A DNA stretch of 64,000 bases from Anaeromassilibacillus senegalensis (GCF_001261775.1 NZ_LN868535.1:62001-126000); one strand, 5' to 3'; positions 1-7,698 are shown, counted from the first letter of the stretch. The notes: generated from the letters alone by a model not told the origin. A program made the numbers and translations.

Positions 1-1
1 T

Positions 2-118
2 TCTCACCGGCATTACACCCATCCAAACAAACCTGGAAAGGTTACAATCCCCTTTCACTGTAAAGACCTTCCAAAGGGTACCGAAAAATCCATCATGAAA
101 CAGGCGGGGCTGAAATAA
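2..118 (+). CDS. hicA: HicA-family mRNA interferase toxin, C-terminal part
   Basis: Only the last 38 residues are inside the window; the start lies upstream. The tail contains a Ser-His-Arg-His segment followed by THPNKPGKVTIPFH and ends KQAGLK. This is the conserved end of HicA, a small double-stranded-RNA-binding-fold ribonuclease whose catalytic histidine sits in the Gly-Ser-His segment seen here. HicA cleaves mRNA and is neutralised by HicB, encoded 41 bases downstream. Toxin first, antitoxin second is the usual hicAB order. The pair belongs to the mobile-element end that finishes at the integrase. Identification is secure from the tail and the neighbour; the N-terminus cannot be judged. 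Confidence 0.85.
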   Translation, partial: SHRHYTHPNKPGKVTIPFHCKDLPKGTEKSIMKQAGLK

Positions 119-159
119 GCCCCACTGCTTCATGCATTTATAAATAGGAGGTAAGAAGT

Positions 160-585
160 ATGTTTTCTGCATATCCTGCATGTTTCTTTAAAGAAGCAAA
201 CGGTTATTCTGTTATTTTTCCGGACTTAAATTGGTTATCCACTTGTGGTAAAACATTGGATCAGGCTTTATCTATGGCTGTTGATTGCCTGGCTGGGTAT
301 TTGTATTCTTGTCAACGAGAAAACGAAAGTATCCCTTACCCTTCCTCCATGGAAAATATAAACCTTGAAGACATTGCCAATGAGCTGGAATTAAATTCCG
401 GTGAATCCTTTGTAAATATGGTTACAGTTGACGTCGACGAATACGCCAAAGTGCATTTTGAAAAATCGGTAAAGAAAACCTTAACGATTCCCGCATGGCT
501 CAACGCTGCTGCTTTGGAAAAGGGAATTAATTTTTCTCAGGTTTTACAGGAAGCATTAAAGGAAAGGCTGTCCGCAATTAAATAG
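160..585 (+). CDS. hicB: HicB-family antitoxin
   Basis: A protein of 141 residues with the HicB architecture. An N-terminal partially degraded RNase-H-like fold (about 1-70, with GYSVIFPDLN and the alternating pattern TLDQALSMAVDCL) is followed by a C-terminal helix-rich DNA-binding segment (about 105-141, TIPAWLNAAALEKGINFSQ, resembling a ribbon-helix-helix). HicB binds and blocks HicA and usually represses its own promoter. A good ribosome binding site (aggaggtaagaagt) precedes the ATG. It is the second gene of the hicAB operon and is followed by a hairpin. Systems of this kind are common on integrated elements, in line with the integrase 1.4 kb downstream. Confidence 0.9.
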   Translation: MFSAYPACFFKEANGYSVIFPDLNWLSTCGKTLDQALSMAVDCLAGYLYSCQRENESIPYPSSMENINLEDIANELELNSGESFVNMVTVDVDEYAKVHFEKSVKKTLTIPAWLNAAALEKGINFSQVLQEALKERLSAIK

Positions 586-597
586 CAATTTCCTGTC

Positions 598-623
598 AAG
601 CCGTTCCTTTAATGGAACGGCTT
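598..623. terminator. Hairpin after hicB
   Basis: A perfect 10-bp stem (aagccgttcc / ggaacggctt) with a 6-base loop lies between the convergent ends of hicB and the next leftward gene. It is followed by an AT-rich stretch rather than a pure T run. It probably serves as a shared transcription terminator. Confidence 0.6.
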
Positions 624-626
624 ATA

Positions 627-839
627 TTATGTAGTTTGTTTATCTGAATCGGCTGCAAATAAATATTCGACCCGCATATTGGGAAATAAAGTATCCCTTA
701 TCAACAATGCCTCACTGACTGAAAATTCCGTGATGCCATTCAGTTTGTTTCTTACAGTCTTATCTGTACAACACAACAGTTCTTGAATATCGTTATTTCG
801 CACACCGTTCCGAACCATTTCCGCAGATAAGTTTTTCAA
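627..839 (-). CDS. Small phage-type Cro/XRE helix-turn-helix protein
   Basis: A 70-residue protein starting at TTG with a strong ribosome binding site (aaggaggtgctatag). The core NDIQELLCCTDKTVRNKLNG reads as a helix-turn-helix, and the tail (VEYLFA) is typical of small phage-associated XRE proteins. It is transcribed divergently from the HTH protein at 1006, and the 166-base gap holds promoters for both with an inverted operator. The arrangement resembles a cro/repressor switch of an integrated element. The exact role (repressor or antirepressor) is inferred. All the DNA here is AT-rich compared with the chromosomal genes beyond 3.4 kb. Confidence 0.7.
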   Translation of the reverse strand: MKNLSAEMVRNGVRNNDIQELLCCTDKTVRNKLNGITEFSVSEALLIRDTLFPNMRVEYLFAADSDKQTT

Positions 840-857
840 CTATAGCACCTCCTTGTT

Positions 858-981
858 CGCAATTGCGTTAACTTCTGTCTATATTATGAACGCTATTGCG
901 GAAAAAGTCAATATATAAATTTAAAATATTTTCGATACTGCGTAAATATTTCTTGACTTTATGTACTTGCCAAACTAGAAT
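858..981. promoter_or_regulatory. Divergent promoters with inverted operator
   Basis: The leftward promoter reads TTGACT (906-911, minus strand) and TAATAT (881-886) with 19 bases between. The rightward promoter reads TTGACT (953-958), 17 bases, TAGAAT (976-981). Two 12-base copies of CGCAATNGCGTT face each other at 858-869 (plus strand) and 889-900 (minus strand). One lies inside the leftward promoter spacer, so binding there would repress the gene at 627-839. Promoter and repeat calls are direct readings; the regulator identity is inferred from the flanking HTH genes. Confidence 0.6.
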
Positions 982-1005
982 AGTAGCTATAAAGGAGTTG
1001 CTTAC

Positions 1006-1446
1006 ATGACAATAGAAGAACAACTTAAAGCGGAAATTCTTAGCCAGTACAAAAGTGTCCGGGCTTTTACTACTTTAATAAATATCCCCTACACGACACT
1101 TGATTCCGTCTTTAGGCGTGGAATTGGGAAAGCCGGTATTGATACGATGATGAAAGTATTCGACGCGCTTGATTTAGATATTGAAAGTATATCTTCAGGC
1201 GTCCTAAAGAAAAAAAAATCCCCTGTTCTTGCTAAACCAAAAACAGAGGATTTAAAACTAGACGACTTTACTGATGAAGATCTTGACGCACTACGTTATT
1301 TTTTTCATGCACGTGGGATAGAAGAAGGACAGAGACTCACTTCAGAACAGCGGAAAGCACTTCGAGCAATCATTTCCTTGATGGATATCGTCTTCCCCCG
1401 GAACGTTTCGTCGAAAATCGATACAAATGACGTTTCCGCTGGATGA
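1006..1446 (+). CDS. Phage-type helix-turn-helix transcriptional regulator
   Basis: A 146-residue protein with an N-terminal HTH (about 1-60; YKSVRAFTTLINIPYTTLDS is the recognition region) of the XRE-like class found in prophages and ICEs. A charged linker (KKKKSP...) and an acidic C-terminal helical part follow (DDFTDEDLDALRYFF). The start has a clear site (aaaggagttgcttac). It probably represses the element's genes from the shared intergenic operator. Its last 105 bases overlap, on the other strand, a small ORF (1342-1524). The final 20 residues look unlike a folded domain, so the functional protein may effectively end near LMDIVF. Confidence 0.65.
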   Translation: MTIEEQLKAEILSQYKSVRAFTTLINIPYTTLDSVFRRGIGKAGIDTMMKVFDALDLDIESISSGVLKKKKSPVLAKPKTEDLKLDDFTDEDLDALRYFFHARGIEEGQRLTSEQRKALRAIISLMDIVFPRNVSSKIDTNDVSAG

Positions 1447-1524
1447 GTTCACACTCTCATCCAGGACTTGTGCCAGCATGTTTCGAGCAGCTTCCCGTGA
1501 CATTACTGATTCATTCCTTTTCAT
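1342..1524 (-). CDS. Small hypothetical protein, overlapping the 3' end of the HTH gene
   Basis: A candidate 60-residue protein beginning MKRNESVMSREAARNMLAQ. Its ATG is preceded by ggagaaatagat, a good ribosome binding site, and chosen over an upstream start that lacks one. No family is recognised. It overlaps the convergent gene at 1006-1446 by 105 bases, so the two cannot both be under ordinary codon selection there. It could be a genuine element-encoded mini-gene or a chance ORF. Confidence 0.4.
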   Translation of the reverse strand: MKRNESVMSREAARNMLAQVLDESVNSSSGNVICIDFRRNVPGEDDIHQGNDCSKCFPLF

Positions 1525-1796
1525 ATCTATTTCTCCCTGCTGTGTTGAGTAAGAGACTTGACCACATAAGTCAAGAAACTCTCCTCCATATATAAACCTC
1601 TGCAAAGTATCGATTTGTGACAGGATTCGCGGAAAATTTTAGATAATTTTAATATGTGAAATTTATGCACGCTCTTTATTCTTGTACACAATATACAAAT
1701 TACAAAATTTGGATGCATATCCATAAAGAGGATTTACATGCATGCAGACAGTTGATTTTTCCTAAAGCAGTCAAATACCACACCAAACAACTAAAA

Positions 1797-1932
1797 AACG
1801 CCCGTTAGTGCTACCAACACCAACGGACGTTAAACCACGGCACCGGGCCATGGTTGCAATATGACAACATAAATATTGTAGCCGTTTTGCCCGGTAAAAT
1901 CAAGTACCGGGCATTTTTATGCCCTTTTTTAG
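1797..1932 (+). promoter_or_regulatory. Structured, attenuator-like leader of the integrase gene
   Basis: Hairpin 1 (1797-1831) pairs aacg-cccgttagtg with caccaacggacgtt, with two mismatches. Hairpin 2 (1889-1912) is a perfect 8-bp stem gcccggta / taccgggc followed by attttta and a further T run, which looks like an intrinsic terminator placed 30 bases before the integrase start. An upstream segment accgggc (1842-1848) is exactly complementary to the 5' arm of hairpin 2 and could pair with it instead. The mutually exclusive pairing is visible; its regulatory use is inferred. The integrase ribosome binding site (aggagg, 1931-1936) follows directly. Confidence 0.55.
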
Positions 1933-1943
1933 GAGGTTACAAA

Positions 1944-3008
1944 GTGAAACGGCAAAAGAATGGAACAGGAGCATTTTACAAAAGAGACAACGGAACGATT
2001 CAATATCGAGTATCTGCTGGAGTCGGACCTGATGGAAAATCGATCCGTAAAAGCTTCTACGGGCGTTCGGAAAAGGAATGCATGGAAAAGTATAGGCAAT
2101 GGGTTAAAAGCGGCCAGAACGCACCTGTAGAGCGTGTAAAGACGATTGGAGAGTGGTGCGACAAATGGCTGGAACTTTATAAGAAAGATTCCATATCATA
2201 CGGCACGTACCGAAACTACAAAATGTATATTGAAAAACATATTAAACCCGCGATTGGTCATTTAAAATTTAGCCAGATTCGGCAAGCACATATCGCCGCT
2301 TTATTTAAGAAAGAAAGCAATCTATCTGATTCCGCCCGACACCATTTATACGTCGCCTTAAATGGCATATTTGAAACCGCTGTCAAAAATCACTTCTGTA
2401 CAGAAAACCCTGTCATGTCACCAACTAATAAACGCACGATTGAAGAAACTGTCACTGTTAAAATCTTTAGTCTTGATGAAATACACTTTATTCTTGCATC
2501 TGACCATCCAAATGCCATATACGCGCAATTGCTACTATACACCGGCTTACGCATGGGGGAACTGATCGCGCTGAAATGGTCAGACATCGATTTAAAGGAA
2601 CAGATCATAACCGTTAGAAATTCCATTGCACGAGCAGAACATGGCGGCTTTGAAGAAAAGACCACCAAGAGCGGAAAAGTTCGCCATATTGGCATGACCG
2701 GCCCGCTATATCAACTTCTGACGACCCTTCCTAAACGTGGTCTTTACGTATTGACCGATAAGGACAGCGGTTTTCTATCGCCACACCAGTTTGAAAGACG
2801 ATATAAAAAGTTCTTCACAGAATGTCAGATTCCTTTCCTGTCTCCACACAAATGCCGCCATACTTACGCAACCTATCTCGTAAAGGGCGGCGCAGAGCTC
2901 CGGGCCGTACAGACGTTGCTAGGTCATTCCAACAGCCAGGTCACAGAGATCTACACACACATTGATACAGACGATATTCGTAACAACGTTTCCAAGCTGG
3001 CCTATTAA
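1944..3008 (+). CDS. int: Tyrosine recombinase / site-specific integrase
   Basis: A 354-residue phage/ICE-type integrase. It has an N-terminal arm-binding domain (GTGAFYKRDNGTIQYRV), a core-binding SAM-like domain (about 65-150) and a C-terminal catalytic domain. The catalytic set is visible: Arg in LYTGLRMGELIALKW, Lys in KSGKVRHIGM, His-x-x-Arg in HKCRHTYATYL, His in LLGHSN and the nucleophile Tyr in TEIYTHI. The start is the GTG at 1944 after aggaggttacaaa. An in-frame extension back to 1854 is rejected because it runs through the attenuator. The gene is the last of the element and its 3' end faces the 3' end of tRNA-Tyr, the typical position beside an attachment site. Confidence 0.92.
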   Translation: MKRQKNGTGAFYKRDNGTIQYRVSAGVGPDGKSIRKSFYGRSEKECMEKYRQWVKSGQNAPVERVKTIGEWCDKWLELYKKDSISYGTYRNYKMYIEKHIKPAIGHLKFSQIRQAHIAALFKKESNLSDSARHHLYVALNGIFETAVKNHFCTENPVMSPTNKRTIEETVTVKIFSLDEIHFILASDHPNAIYAQLLLYTGLRMGELIALKWSDIDLKEQIITVRNSIARAEHGGFEEKTTKSGKVRHIGMTGPLYQLLTTLPKRGLYVLTDKDSGFLSPHQFERRYKKFFTECQIPFLSPHKCRHTYATYLVKGGAELRAVQTLLGHSNSQVTEIYTHIDTDDIRNNVSKLAY

Positions 3009-3011
3009 AAC

Positions 3012-3060
3012 CGTGCGCCAATTCGTGCGCCAGTTTATCGAGTTTTATTAGATTTTATCA
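3012..3060 (+). repeat. Short direct repeats next to integrase stop
   Basis: The 9-mer cgtgcgcca occurs at 3012-3020 and 3024-3032, 12 bases apart. It is followed by three gttttat/gatttta-like units. Direct repeats here could be arm-type integrase binding sites. This is a positional inference only; no partner attachment site is in the window. Confidence 0.35.
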
Positions 3061-3088
3061 GAGTTTTACCAACATTTATCATAACGAC

Positions 3089-3123
3089 AAAAAACCCGCA
3101 AAGCTAGGCGCAATGCGGGTTTT
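3089..3123 (-). terminator. Intrinsic terminator of the tRNA-Thr/tRNA-Tyr unit
   Basis: The stem aaaacccgca / tgcgggtttt (3091-3123) has a T run on the minus strand, immediately after the CCA end of tRNA-Tyr. It separates the mobile-element end from the tRNA operon. Confidence 0.75.
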
Positions 3124-3127
3124 CTCA

Positions 3128-3213
3128 TGGTGGAGGAGGATGGATTCGGACCATCGAAGCTGAAAAGCAACAGATTTACAGTCTGCCCCCTTTGGCCACT
3201 CGGGAACTCCTCC
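3128..3213 (-). tRNA. tRNA-Tyr (anticodon GTA)
   Basis: An 86-nt gene with the anticodon loop CTGTAAATCTG, a long class II variable arm, T-arm GGTCCGAATCC, acceptor stem GGAGGAG / CTCCTCC and encoded CCA. Its 3' end points at the integrase, making it the likely integration target. Confidence 0.93.
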
Positions 3214-3286
3214 GTATTCAATTGTGCACCTGTAAAAGCGGTTCCAAAACGCGGATCAACTCCGCGTTTTGCATGTGCCGCAGGTG

Positions 3287-3362
3287 TGGAGCTGGTGAAC
3301 GGACTTGAACCCCTGACCTGCTGATTACAAATCAGCTGCTCTACCAACTGAGCTACACCAGC
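3287..3362 (-). tRNA. tRNA-Thr (anticodon TGT)
   Basis: A 76-nt cloverleaf with acceptor GCTGGTG / CACCAGC, D-arm AGCTCAGTTGGTAGAGC, anticodon stem-loop CTGATTTGTAATCAG, T-arm GGGGTTCAAGTCC and CCA. It lies 73 bases upstream of tRNA-Tyr, probably co-transcribed with it. Confidence 0.93.
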
Positions 3363-3451
3363 ATCATGCTTCACTCAAGAGTGCTTGACTAATATACCAT
3401 ATCCTAGCACAGTTTGTCAACCCCGGAGGAAAAAGATTTTTTAAAAAGTTT

Positions 3452-4111
3452 TTATGACGGCAGCAGCAGCACCCGGAGCGCCTCCACCGTGTCCGCAAAG
3501 CAGTTTGCGCCGGCTCTGCGCAGTTCCTCTTTGGTGCCATATCCGTATGACGCCGCGATAAAATCCACACCGGCCACCAGAGCGCCTTCCACATCGAAAT
3601 GCGTGTCCCCAATCATAACCACATCGCGCTGGTCTGCACCGCCGCAGCCCGCAATGGCCTGCTCAATCATCTCCGGCTTGCTGGAATGGAAACCGTCCGG
3701 TCCCGCCGCTGCCAGCGCGTCGAAGTCTTCGATGATGCCGAAATGCTCCATAATGCGCACCAATGCCGCCTTCGGCTTGGAGGACGCCGTCGCCAGTTTT
3801 GCTCCGCCCGCCTTTAAATCTTTCAGCAGCTCCGCGATACCGGGATACAACCGGTTTTCCAGCCAACCGATCGCATGATAGCGTTCCCGGTAAAACGCAA
3901 CCATCTCCGCCGCCTGCTCCGGCGTCATGCCGCAGTATTTCTGGCAGCTCTGCCCCATCGGCGGCCCGATGAACTTGCGCAGAACCTCCGGCGGCGGCAC
4001 AGGGCATCCCATCTTTTCCAACGCATATTTCACGCTGTTCAGGATGCCGTCGCCCGACTCGCACAGCGTTCCATCCAGATCGAAAATCACGATTTGGTAA
4101 CGGCTCTTCAT
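3452..4111 (-). CDS. HAD-superfamily hydrolase, phosphoglycolate-phosphatase-like
   Basis: A 219-residue cytosolic phosphatase of HAD subfamily IA. Motif I is FDLDGTLCES near the N-terminus with the nucleophilic Asp and acid/base Asp. Motif II is ATASSK (about 107-112), motif III the Lys in SSKPEMI, and motif IV MIGDTHFDVEGA (about 165). A helical cap lies between motifs I and II. Family members hydrolyse small phosphorylated metabolites; PGP/Gph-like proteins commonly act on 2-phosphoglycolate or nucleotide monophosphates, but the substrate cannot be read from sequence. It starts 3 bases after the stop of the upstream acetyltransferase gene, so the two are almost certainly one operon. Confidence 0.88.
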   Translation of the reverse strand: MKSRYQIVIFDLDGTLCESGDGILNSVKYALEKMGCPVPPPEVLRKFIGPPMGQSCQKYCGMTPEQAAEMVAFYRERYHAIGWLENRLYPGIAELLKDLKAGGAKLATASSKPKAALVRIMEHFGIIEDFDALAAAGPDGFHSSKPEMIEQAIAGCGGADQRDVVMIGDTHFDVEGALVAGVDFIAASYGYGTKEELRRAGANCFADTVEALRVLLLPS

Positions 4112-4114
4112 CCT

Positions 4115-4723
4115 TCAGCCCTCCTGCTCCTCGATTTTCAGCCTTTTAAAATAATACGGACGGTCCTCCTCCGTGATGGGCCGCAGCACACGGCATGGAT
4201 TTCCCGCCGCCAGCACGTTTGCGGGAATATCCTTTGTGACCACGCTGCCGGAGGCGACGACTGTGTTGTCCCCGATGGAAACGCCGCCGTTGACAATCAC
4301 GCCACCACCCAGCCAGACGTTATTGCCGATGCGGATCGGCGCGCCGTATTCCAACCCCGCGATGCGCGGCGCGTAGTGCAGCGGATGTCCCGCGGCAAAC
4401 AGGCTGACGTTCGGCCCGAACAGCACGTTGTCCCCGATTTCCACCGGGCAGCAGTCCAGAATCACGCAATTATAGTTGCAGTAGAACGAATCCCCAACGG
4501 TAATATTATACCCATAATCGCACCGAAACGGCGGCTCAATAAAAAAATCCCGGCCAACCCTGCCAAACAATTTGCGGAGAATCTCTTCCCGCGCTTCCAG
4601 CTCCGAAGGGCGCAGATTGTTAAAATCAAACAGCAATTCTTTCGCGGCCTGCCGTTCCTCCAGAAGCTCCTCGCCAAAGGAAACATACGCTTTCCCTGCC
4701 AGCATTTTTTCTTTTTCAGTCAT
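4115..4723 (-). CDS. maa: Maltose/galactoside-type O-acetyltransferase
   Basis: A 202-residue sugar O-acetyltransferase. The N-terminal helical cap (MTEKEKMLAGKAYVSF, the Mac domain) is followed by a left-handed beta-helix of hexapeptide repeats (about 70-185: IGDNVLFGPNV, IGNNVWLGGG, IGDNTVVASGSVV). The catalytic histidine lies in FAAGHPLH, and the C-terminal PANVLAAGNPCRV is typical. The enzyme transfers acetyl from acetyl-CoA to maltose, glucose or galactosides in the cytosol. Length matches the family. It lies 67 bases downstream of the DUF1848 gene and 3 bases before the HAD hydrolase. Confidence 0.9.
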   Translation of the reverse strand: MTEKEKMLAGKAYVSFGEELLEERQAAKELLFDFNNLRPSELEAREEILRKLFGRVGRDFFIEPPFRCDYGYNITVGDSFYCNYNCVILDCCPVEIGDNVLFGPNVSLFAAGHPLHYAPRIAGLEYGAPIRIGNNVWLGGGVIVNGGVSIGDNTVVASGSVVTKDIPANVLAAGNPCRVLRPITEEDRPYYFKRLKIEEQEG

Positions 4724-4790
4724 GTTGCACCTCTCTGTTCCGACGCGGCAAATTTTACAAGGTAGAGCATATCTGTTTTACCGCCGGATG

Positions 4791-5729
4791 TCAAGCGTTT
4801 TCAAACAGGGAGGTCTGCAAAACGCGGCACGATTCCATTTTCCGCTCCGTGATCCGGTCCAGCGGCCCCGGCGTACCAATCAGCAGCGGGGATACCGCGC
4901 TGTGACGGTGGATGTTCTGCAAAACAGTTTCCCGGCTTGTTGCGGCGTAGCAATACGCACAGCCATACGGACAGGAATCGTAACAGCCGACCTCAACGCT
5001 CTCCGCGCAGCCACAGGCCGCGCGCTGGTTCGGGTCCTTTTTCACATGAAGACGGCATCCGGAGAGCCGCTCCAGCAGGGCACGGTCGATACAGGCGGCG
5101 GGTTCCACGCCAAACGGACGTAAATCGATGCTTTCCGCGCACGTAAAAAGTTGAATTCCGATCGGCTCCGCCGCCTCATGGAATCCGGCGGCAAGCTGTT
5201 CCATCTCTTCCGGACGTGCGGGCCGGGCATCCATTTTCCCCTGTATCTTCCGGTAAAAATCCAGGAAACTGAAGATACACCGCTGCGTGCTTCCCCTCAA
5301 CTCCCGCGCCAGGTCTGCAAAGGTATGCAGATGCCAACCCACGGAATAGGCCGGATTGAGCAATACCGGGTCGTACCGCCAGACGACGCGCTCTGGGCCG
5401 AGCGCCTCGCTGAGACGCCGGAACGCCGCAAGCCGTTCTTCCAGCGGCGGCAAGTGCGGTTCCAGCTCCGCACCATAGGCGTTCAGCGTAACCTGCACAT
5501 AAAAAGGACTTCCAAACGCTTCCAGCTCATGCAGACATTCCAGCATCGGCGATGGATTCTTCGTCCAGAAGACCATGCCGTCCACTACATCGGGCGTTAA
5601 GCGCACGCGGCTCAAATGATGCGGCGCGCGCGGATTGGAAACCACCAGCCAACCTTCCCGCAGCCGCCGCAGGAACCAGTCCATATAGAACGCGGGAATA
5701 TCCGTCCGCCTGCTTACACTCAGAATCAT
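4791..5729 (-). CDS. DUF1848 family protein
   Basis: A 312-residue protein beginning MILSVSRRTDIPAFYMDW, the DUF1848 signature start. It has VFWTKNPSPM at about 50 and a C-terminal Cys-rich cluster (CGCAESVEVGCYDSCPYGC, about 255-275) that could bind an iron-sulfur cluster. The family resembles radical-SAM/photolyase-associated proteins, but no reaction is established. The start at 5729 overlaps the stop of the AlkD-like gene (ATGA), implying translational coupling. A longer in-frame reading to 6110 runs through that gene and is rejected. Being coupled to a DNA glycosylase hints at a link to nucleic-acid repair or modification; this is inference. Confidence 0.85.
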   Translation of the reverse strand: MILSVSRRTDIPAFYMDWFLRRLREGWLVVSNPRAPHHLSRVRLTPDVVDGMVFWTKNPSPMLECLHELEAFGSPFYVQVTLNAYGAELEPHLPPLEERLAAFRRLSEALGPERVVWRYDPVLLNPAYSVGWHLHTFADLARELRGSTQRCIFSFLDFYRKIQGKMDARPARPEEMEQLAAGFHEAAEPIGIQLFTCAESIDLRPFGVEPAACIDRALLERLSGCRLHVKKDPNQRAACGCAESVEVGCYDSCPYGCAYCYAATSRETVLQNIHRHSAVSPLLIGTPGPLDRITERKMESCRVLQTSLFENA

Positions 5730-6439
5730 TTGCGCTCCTTCCGCTTCATCGCCCGTATCGCCGCTTTTTCCACCGCGCCGACCTGCCGGGATTCCGTAAT
5801 TTTCTGCAACGCCTTGTTGTACGTAAAATCGTCCAGCGCGCACTCCTTCAAATACGCCATGGTTTCCACCGGGCACACTGTATAGCAAACGGAAAGCGCC
5901 CACGCAACCGCCATTTTGGCATAGTACCCCTCGTGCTTGACTCCATCCAATGCCCGCAGCACCCGGTCGATCCAGTCCGGCCGAACAAAATAAAAGAGCA
6001 GCATTACTACGGCAAAACGCACGGTAAATTCTTTTTGCGATTGAAGGTATGGCTGCAAGAAAACCCAGACCCGTTCCGGCTCCTCCTTTGCAAACTTCAG
6101 CCCGGAACAAAAGCTGTCGCAGGTGGACCAGTTGTCGATCTCCGGCAAAAAGGCTTCCGTATAGGCGAGCCGTTCCTCCAGCGGCGCGGACGCATAGCCG
6201 ATCACCATGCCGCGGAGCATCTTTTCCTCAAACGACCGCCCCTTTGACTGCTCCAGGAACCCGCGCCAATCTCCCCTGGCAACCCTTTTTGCCAGCTTGC
6301 GCAGGTTAGGCAAGCGCACGCCTAAAACCTCCGATACACCGGGCAGCAGGGAGGATGCAAATTTCTGATACGCCGGTTCCACCAATGCTTCCAACATTGC
6401 GCGGACTTCCTCCGGCGCAACTCTTTTATCATTTCGCAT
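5726..6439 (-). CDS. AlkD-like DNA alkylation repair protein
   Basis: A 237-residue all-helical HEAT-repeat protein of the AlkC/AlkD DNA glycosylase family. Recognisable parts are GVRLPNLRKLAKRVARGDW near residue 45, the NWSTCDSFCSGL segment near 110 (the conserved W..CD found in AlkD), and paired amphipathic helices to the end. Family members excise positively charged alkyl-purines such as 3-methyladenine and 7-methylguanine without base flipping. The ATG at 6439 overlaps the end of the glycosyltransferase gene, and the stop overlaps the next start by ATGA. It therefore sits inside a coupled operon. Length matches the family. Confidence 0.87.
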   Translation of the reverse strand: MRNDKRVAPEEVRAMLEALVEPAYQKFASSLLPGVSEVLGVRLPNLRKLAKRVARGDWRGFLEQSKGRSFEEKMLRGMVIGYASAPLEERLAYTEAFLPEIDNWSTCDSFCSGLKFAKEEPERVWVFLQPYLQSQKEFTVRFAVVMLLFYFVRPDWIDRVLRALDGVKHEGYYAKMAVAWALSVCYTVCPVETMAYLKECALDDFTYNKALQKITESRQVGAVEKAAIRAMKRKERK

Positions 6440-7520
6440 GGCACTGCTCCCCCTGCTGTTTTTCAAAAAGCGCCTGATTGTACCGATACGCGGCGTCGTT
6501 CGGCTTGAGCTGTCCGGCGCGCTCGTTGTACTGGCGCGCCCGTTCGCGGTCCCCCATCCGGTCGTAGCAGACACAGAGCTGCATCAGCGGGATATAGCCG
6601 TAGCAATCCACCGAGATGAAGCCGCCGGCGCAGTCCCGGCGCGAACAGCCGAGCGCCAGCTCGTACCAGTACGCCGCCTGCTGATATTTTTGCCGGTCCA
6701 GAAAATATTTGCCGAGGTCGCAGCAAACTTCCGCGCGCGGCGTGTCGTAAAGGAAGCTGCGGAATAAGGACGCAACCGCCTTCTGTTCATTCTCCAAATG
6801 GTAATAACAGGCCGCAAGCTGGCGGCACGCCTCGATCTCATTTTCCCGCCAGCCTTCCCCACCGTCGAGGAACGCCTCCAGGCGCCGCGCCGCTTCTTCA
6901 AAGCGCCTGTGGTCGTACAGTTCCCGCGCATAGTAGAAGCATTCGCGCGGTTCCAGCGTCTTCCCCACCGCAAGCTGCTTTTCATAGATGCGCAGGTTGC
7001 GGTCCGGGTCCGCGGGACGCGTCTTCCGGTGCGCAACCGCAATATCCGCATAGCGCATTTCTCCCTCAAATTGAATGACCTCATGCACCGCGCCGGTCCA
7101 GGTAAAACCCTTTCCATTGCGCACCAGCCGTTCCCGGTAATAGGAAAAGACCGGCGTGCCGCTGGCGTCAAACATTGTATCGTAACGCATCATCACCGCA
7201 CAGACCGAGGGCGGCAGCGTCTGCTTCAGCCGCAAAAACGCGGCGCGGGCGGGCTCCTCCAAAACATCATCCGCATCCAGCCACAGGCAGTAATCCATTT
7301 CAGCCTTGGAAAAAGAAAAATTGCGGGCGGCGGAAAAATCGTCCACCCAGGTGAAATCATAGACCTTTTGCGTGTAACGGCGCGCGATTTCCCTGGTACG
7401 GTCCGCAGACCCGGTATCCACAATCACGATCTCGTCCGCAACATCCCGCACACTGTCCAGGCAGCGCGCCAACACGTCCTCTTCATTTTTGACAATCATA
7501 CATAAGCTGACGGTAATCAT
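6429..7520 (-). CDS. Glycosyltransferase family 2 with C-terminal TPR repeats
   Basis: A 363-residue protein. Residues 1-200 form a GT-A glycosyltransferase 2 domain: SLCMIVKNEEDVLARCLDS, VIVDTGSADRT and the metal-binding WLDADD (DxD) near 85. Residues 200-363 contain tetratricopeptide-like repeats (YYARELYDHRRFEEAARRL, YYHLENEQKAVASL, RARQYNERAGQL). This architecture occurs in many Clostridia and related SunS/WaaE-like proteins that glycosylate peptides or surface polymers; the acceptor is unknown. The start is the ATG at 7520 after ggagaggatcgga. It is the first gene of a leftward set that includes alkD and the DUF1848 gene, a functionally odd grouping. Confidence 0.85.
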   Translation of the reverse strand: MITVSLCMIVKNEEDVLARCLDSVRDVADEIVIVDTGSADRTREIARRYTQKVYDFTWVDDFSAARNFSFSKAEMDYCLWLDADDVLEEPARAAFLRLKQTLPPSVCAVMMRYDTMFDASGTPVFSYYRERLVRNGKGFTWTGAVHEVIQFEGEMRYADIAVAHRKTRPADPDRNLRIYEKQLAVGKTLEPRECFYYARELYDHRRFEEAARRLEAFLDGGEGWRENEIEACRQLAACYYHLENEQKAVASLFRSFLYDTPRAEVCCDLGKYFLDRQKYQQAAYWYELALGCSRRDCAGGFISVDCYGYIPLMQLCVCYDRMGDRERARQYNERAGQLKPNDAAYRYNQALFEKQQGEQCHAK

Positions 7521-7698
7521 TCCGATCCTCTCCTTTACCATCCCGTGAATTGTTACAATATTATTTTCCATGTTCTCCAAACTTTCTACAGGGTCAATTG
7601 GTGCAATTCTCTTGCGCCGCTTTTGCAAAAATGCTATCCTTGGAACTGCATTTTTCGCGGGTTTTCGAGCGGATGACCCGCCGGCAGGAGGAACCAAT

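Noticed and set aside
3875..4765. 296-codon plus-strand frame over the HAD and acetyltransferase genes
   Set aside because: It crosses two well-defined minus-strand genes and their junction; Arg/Pro/His-rich chance frame.
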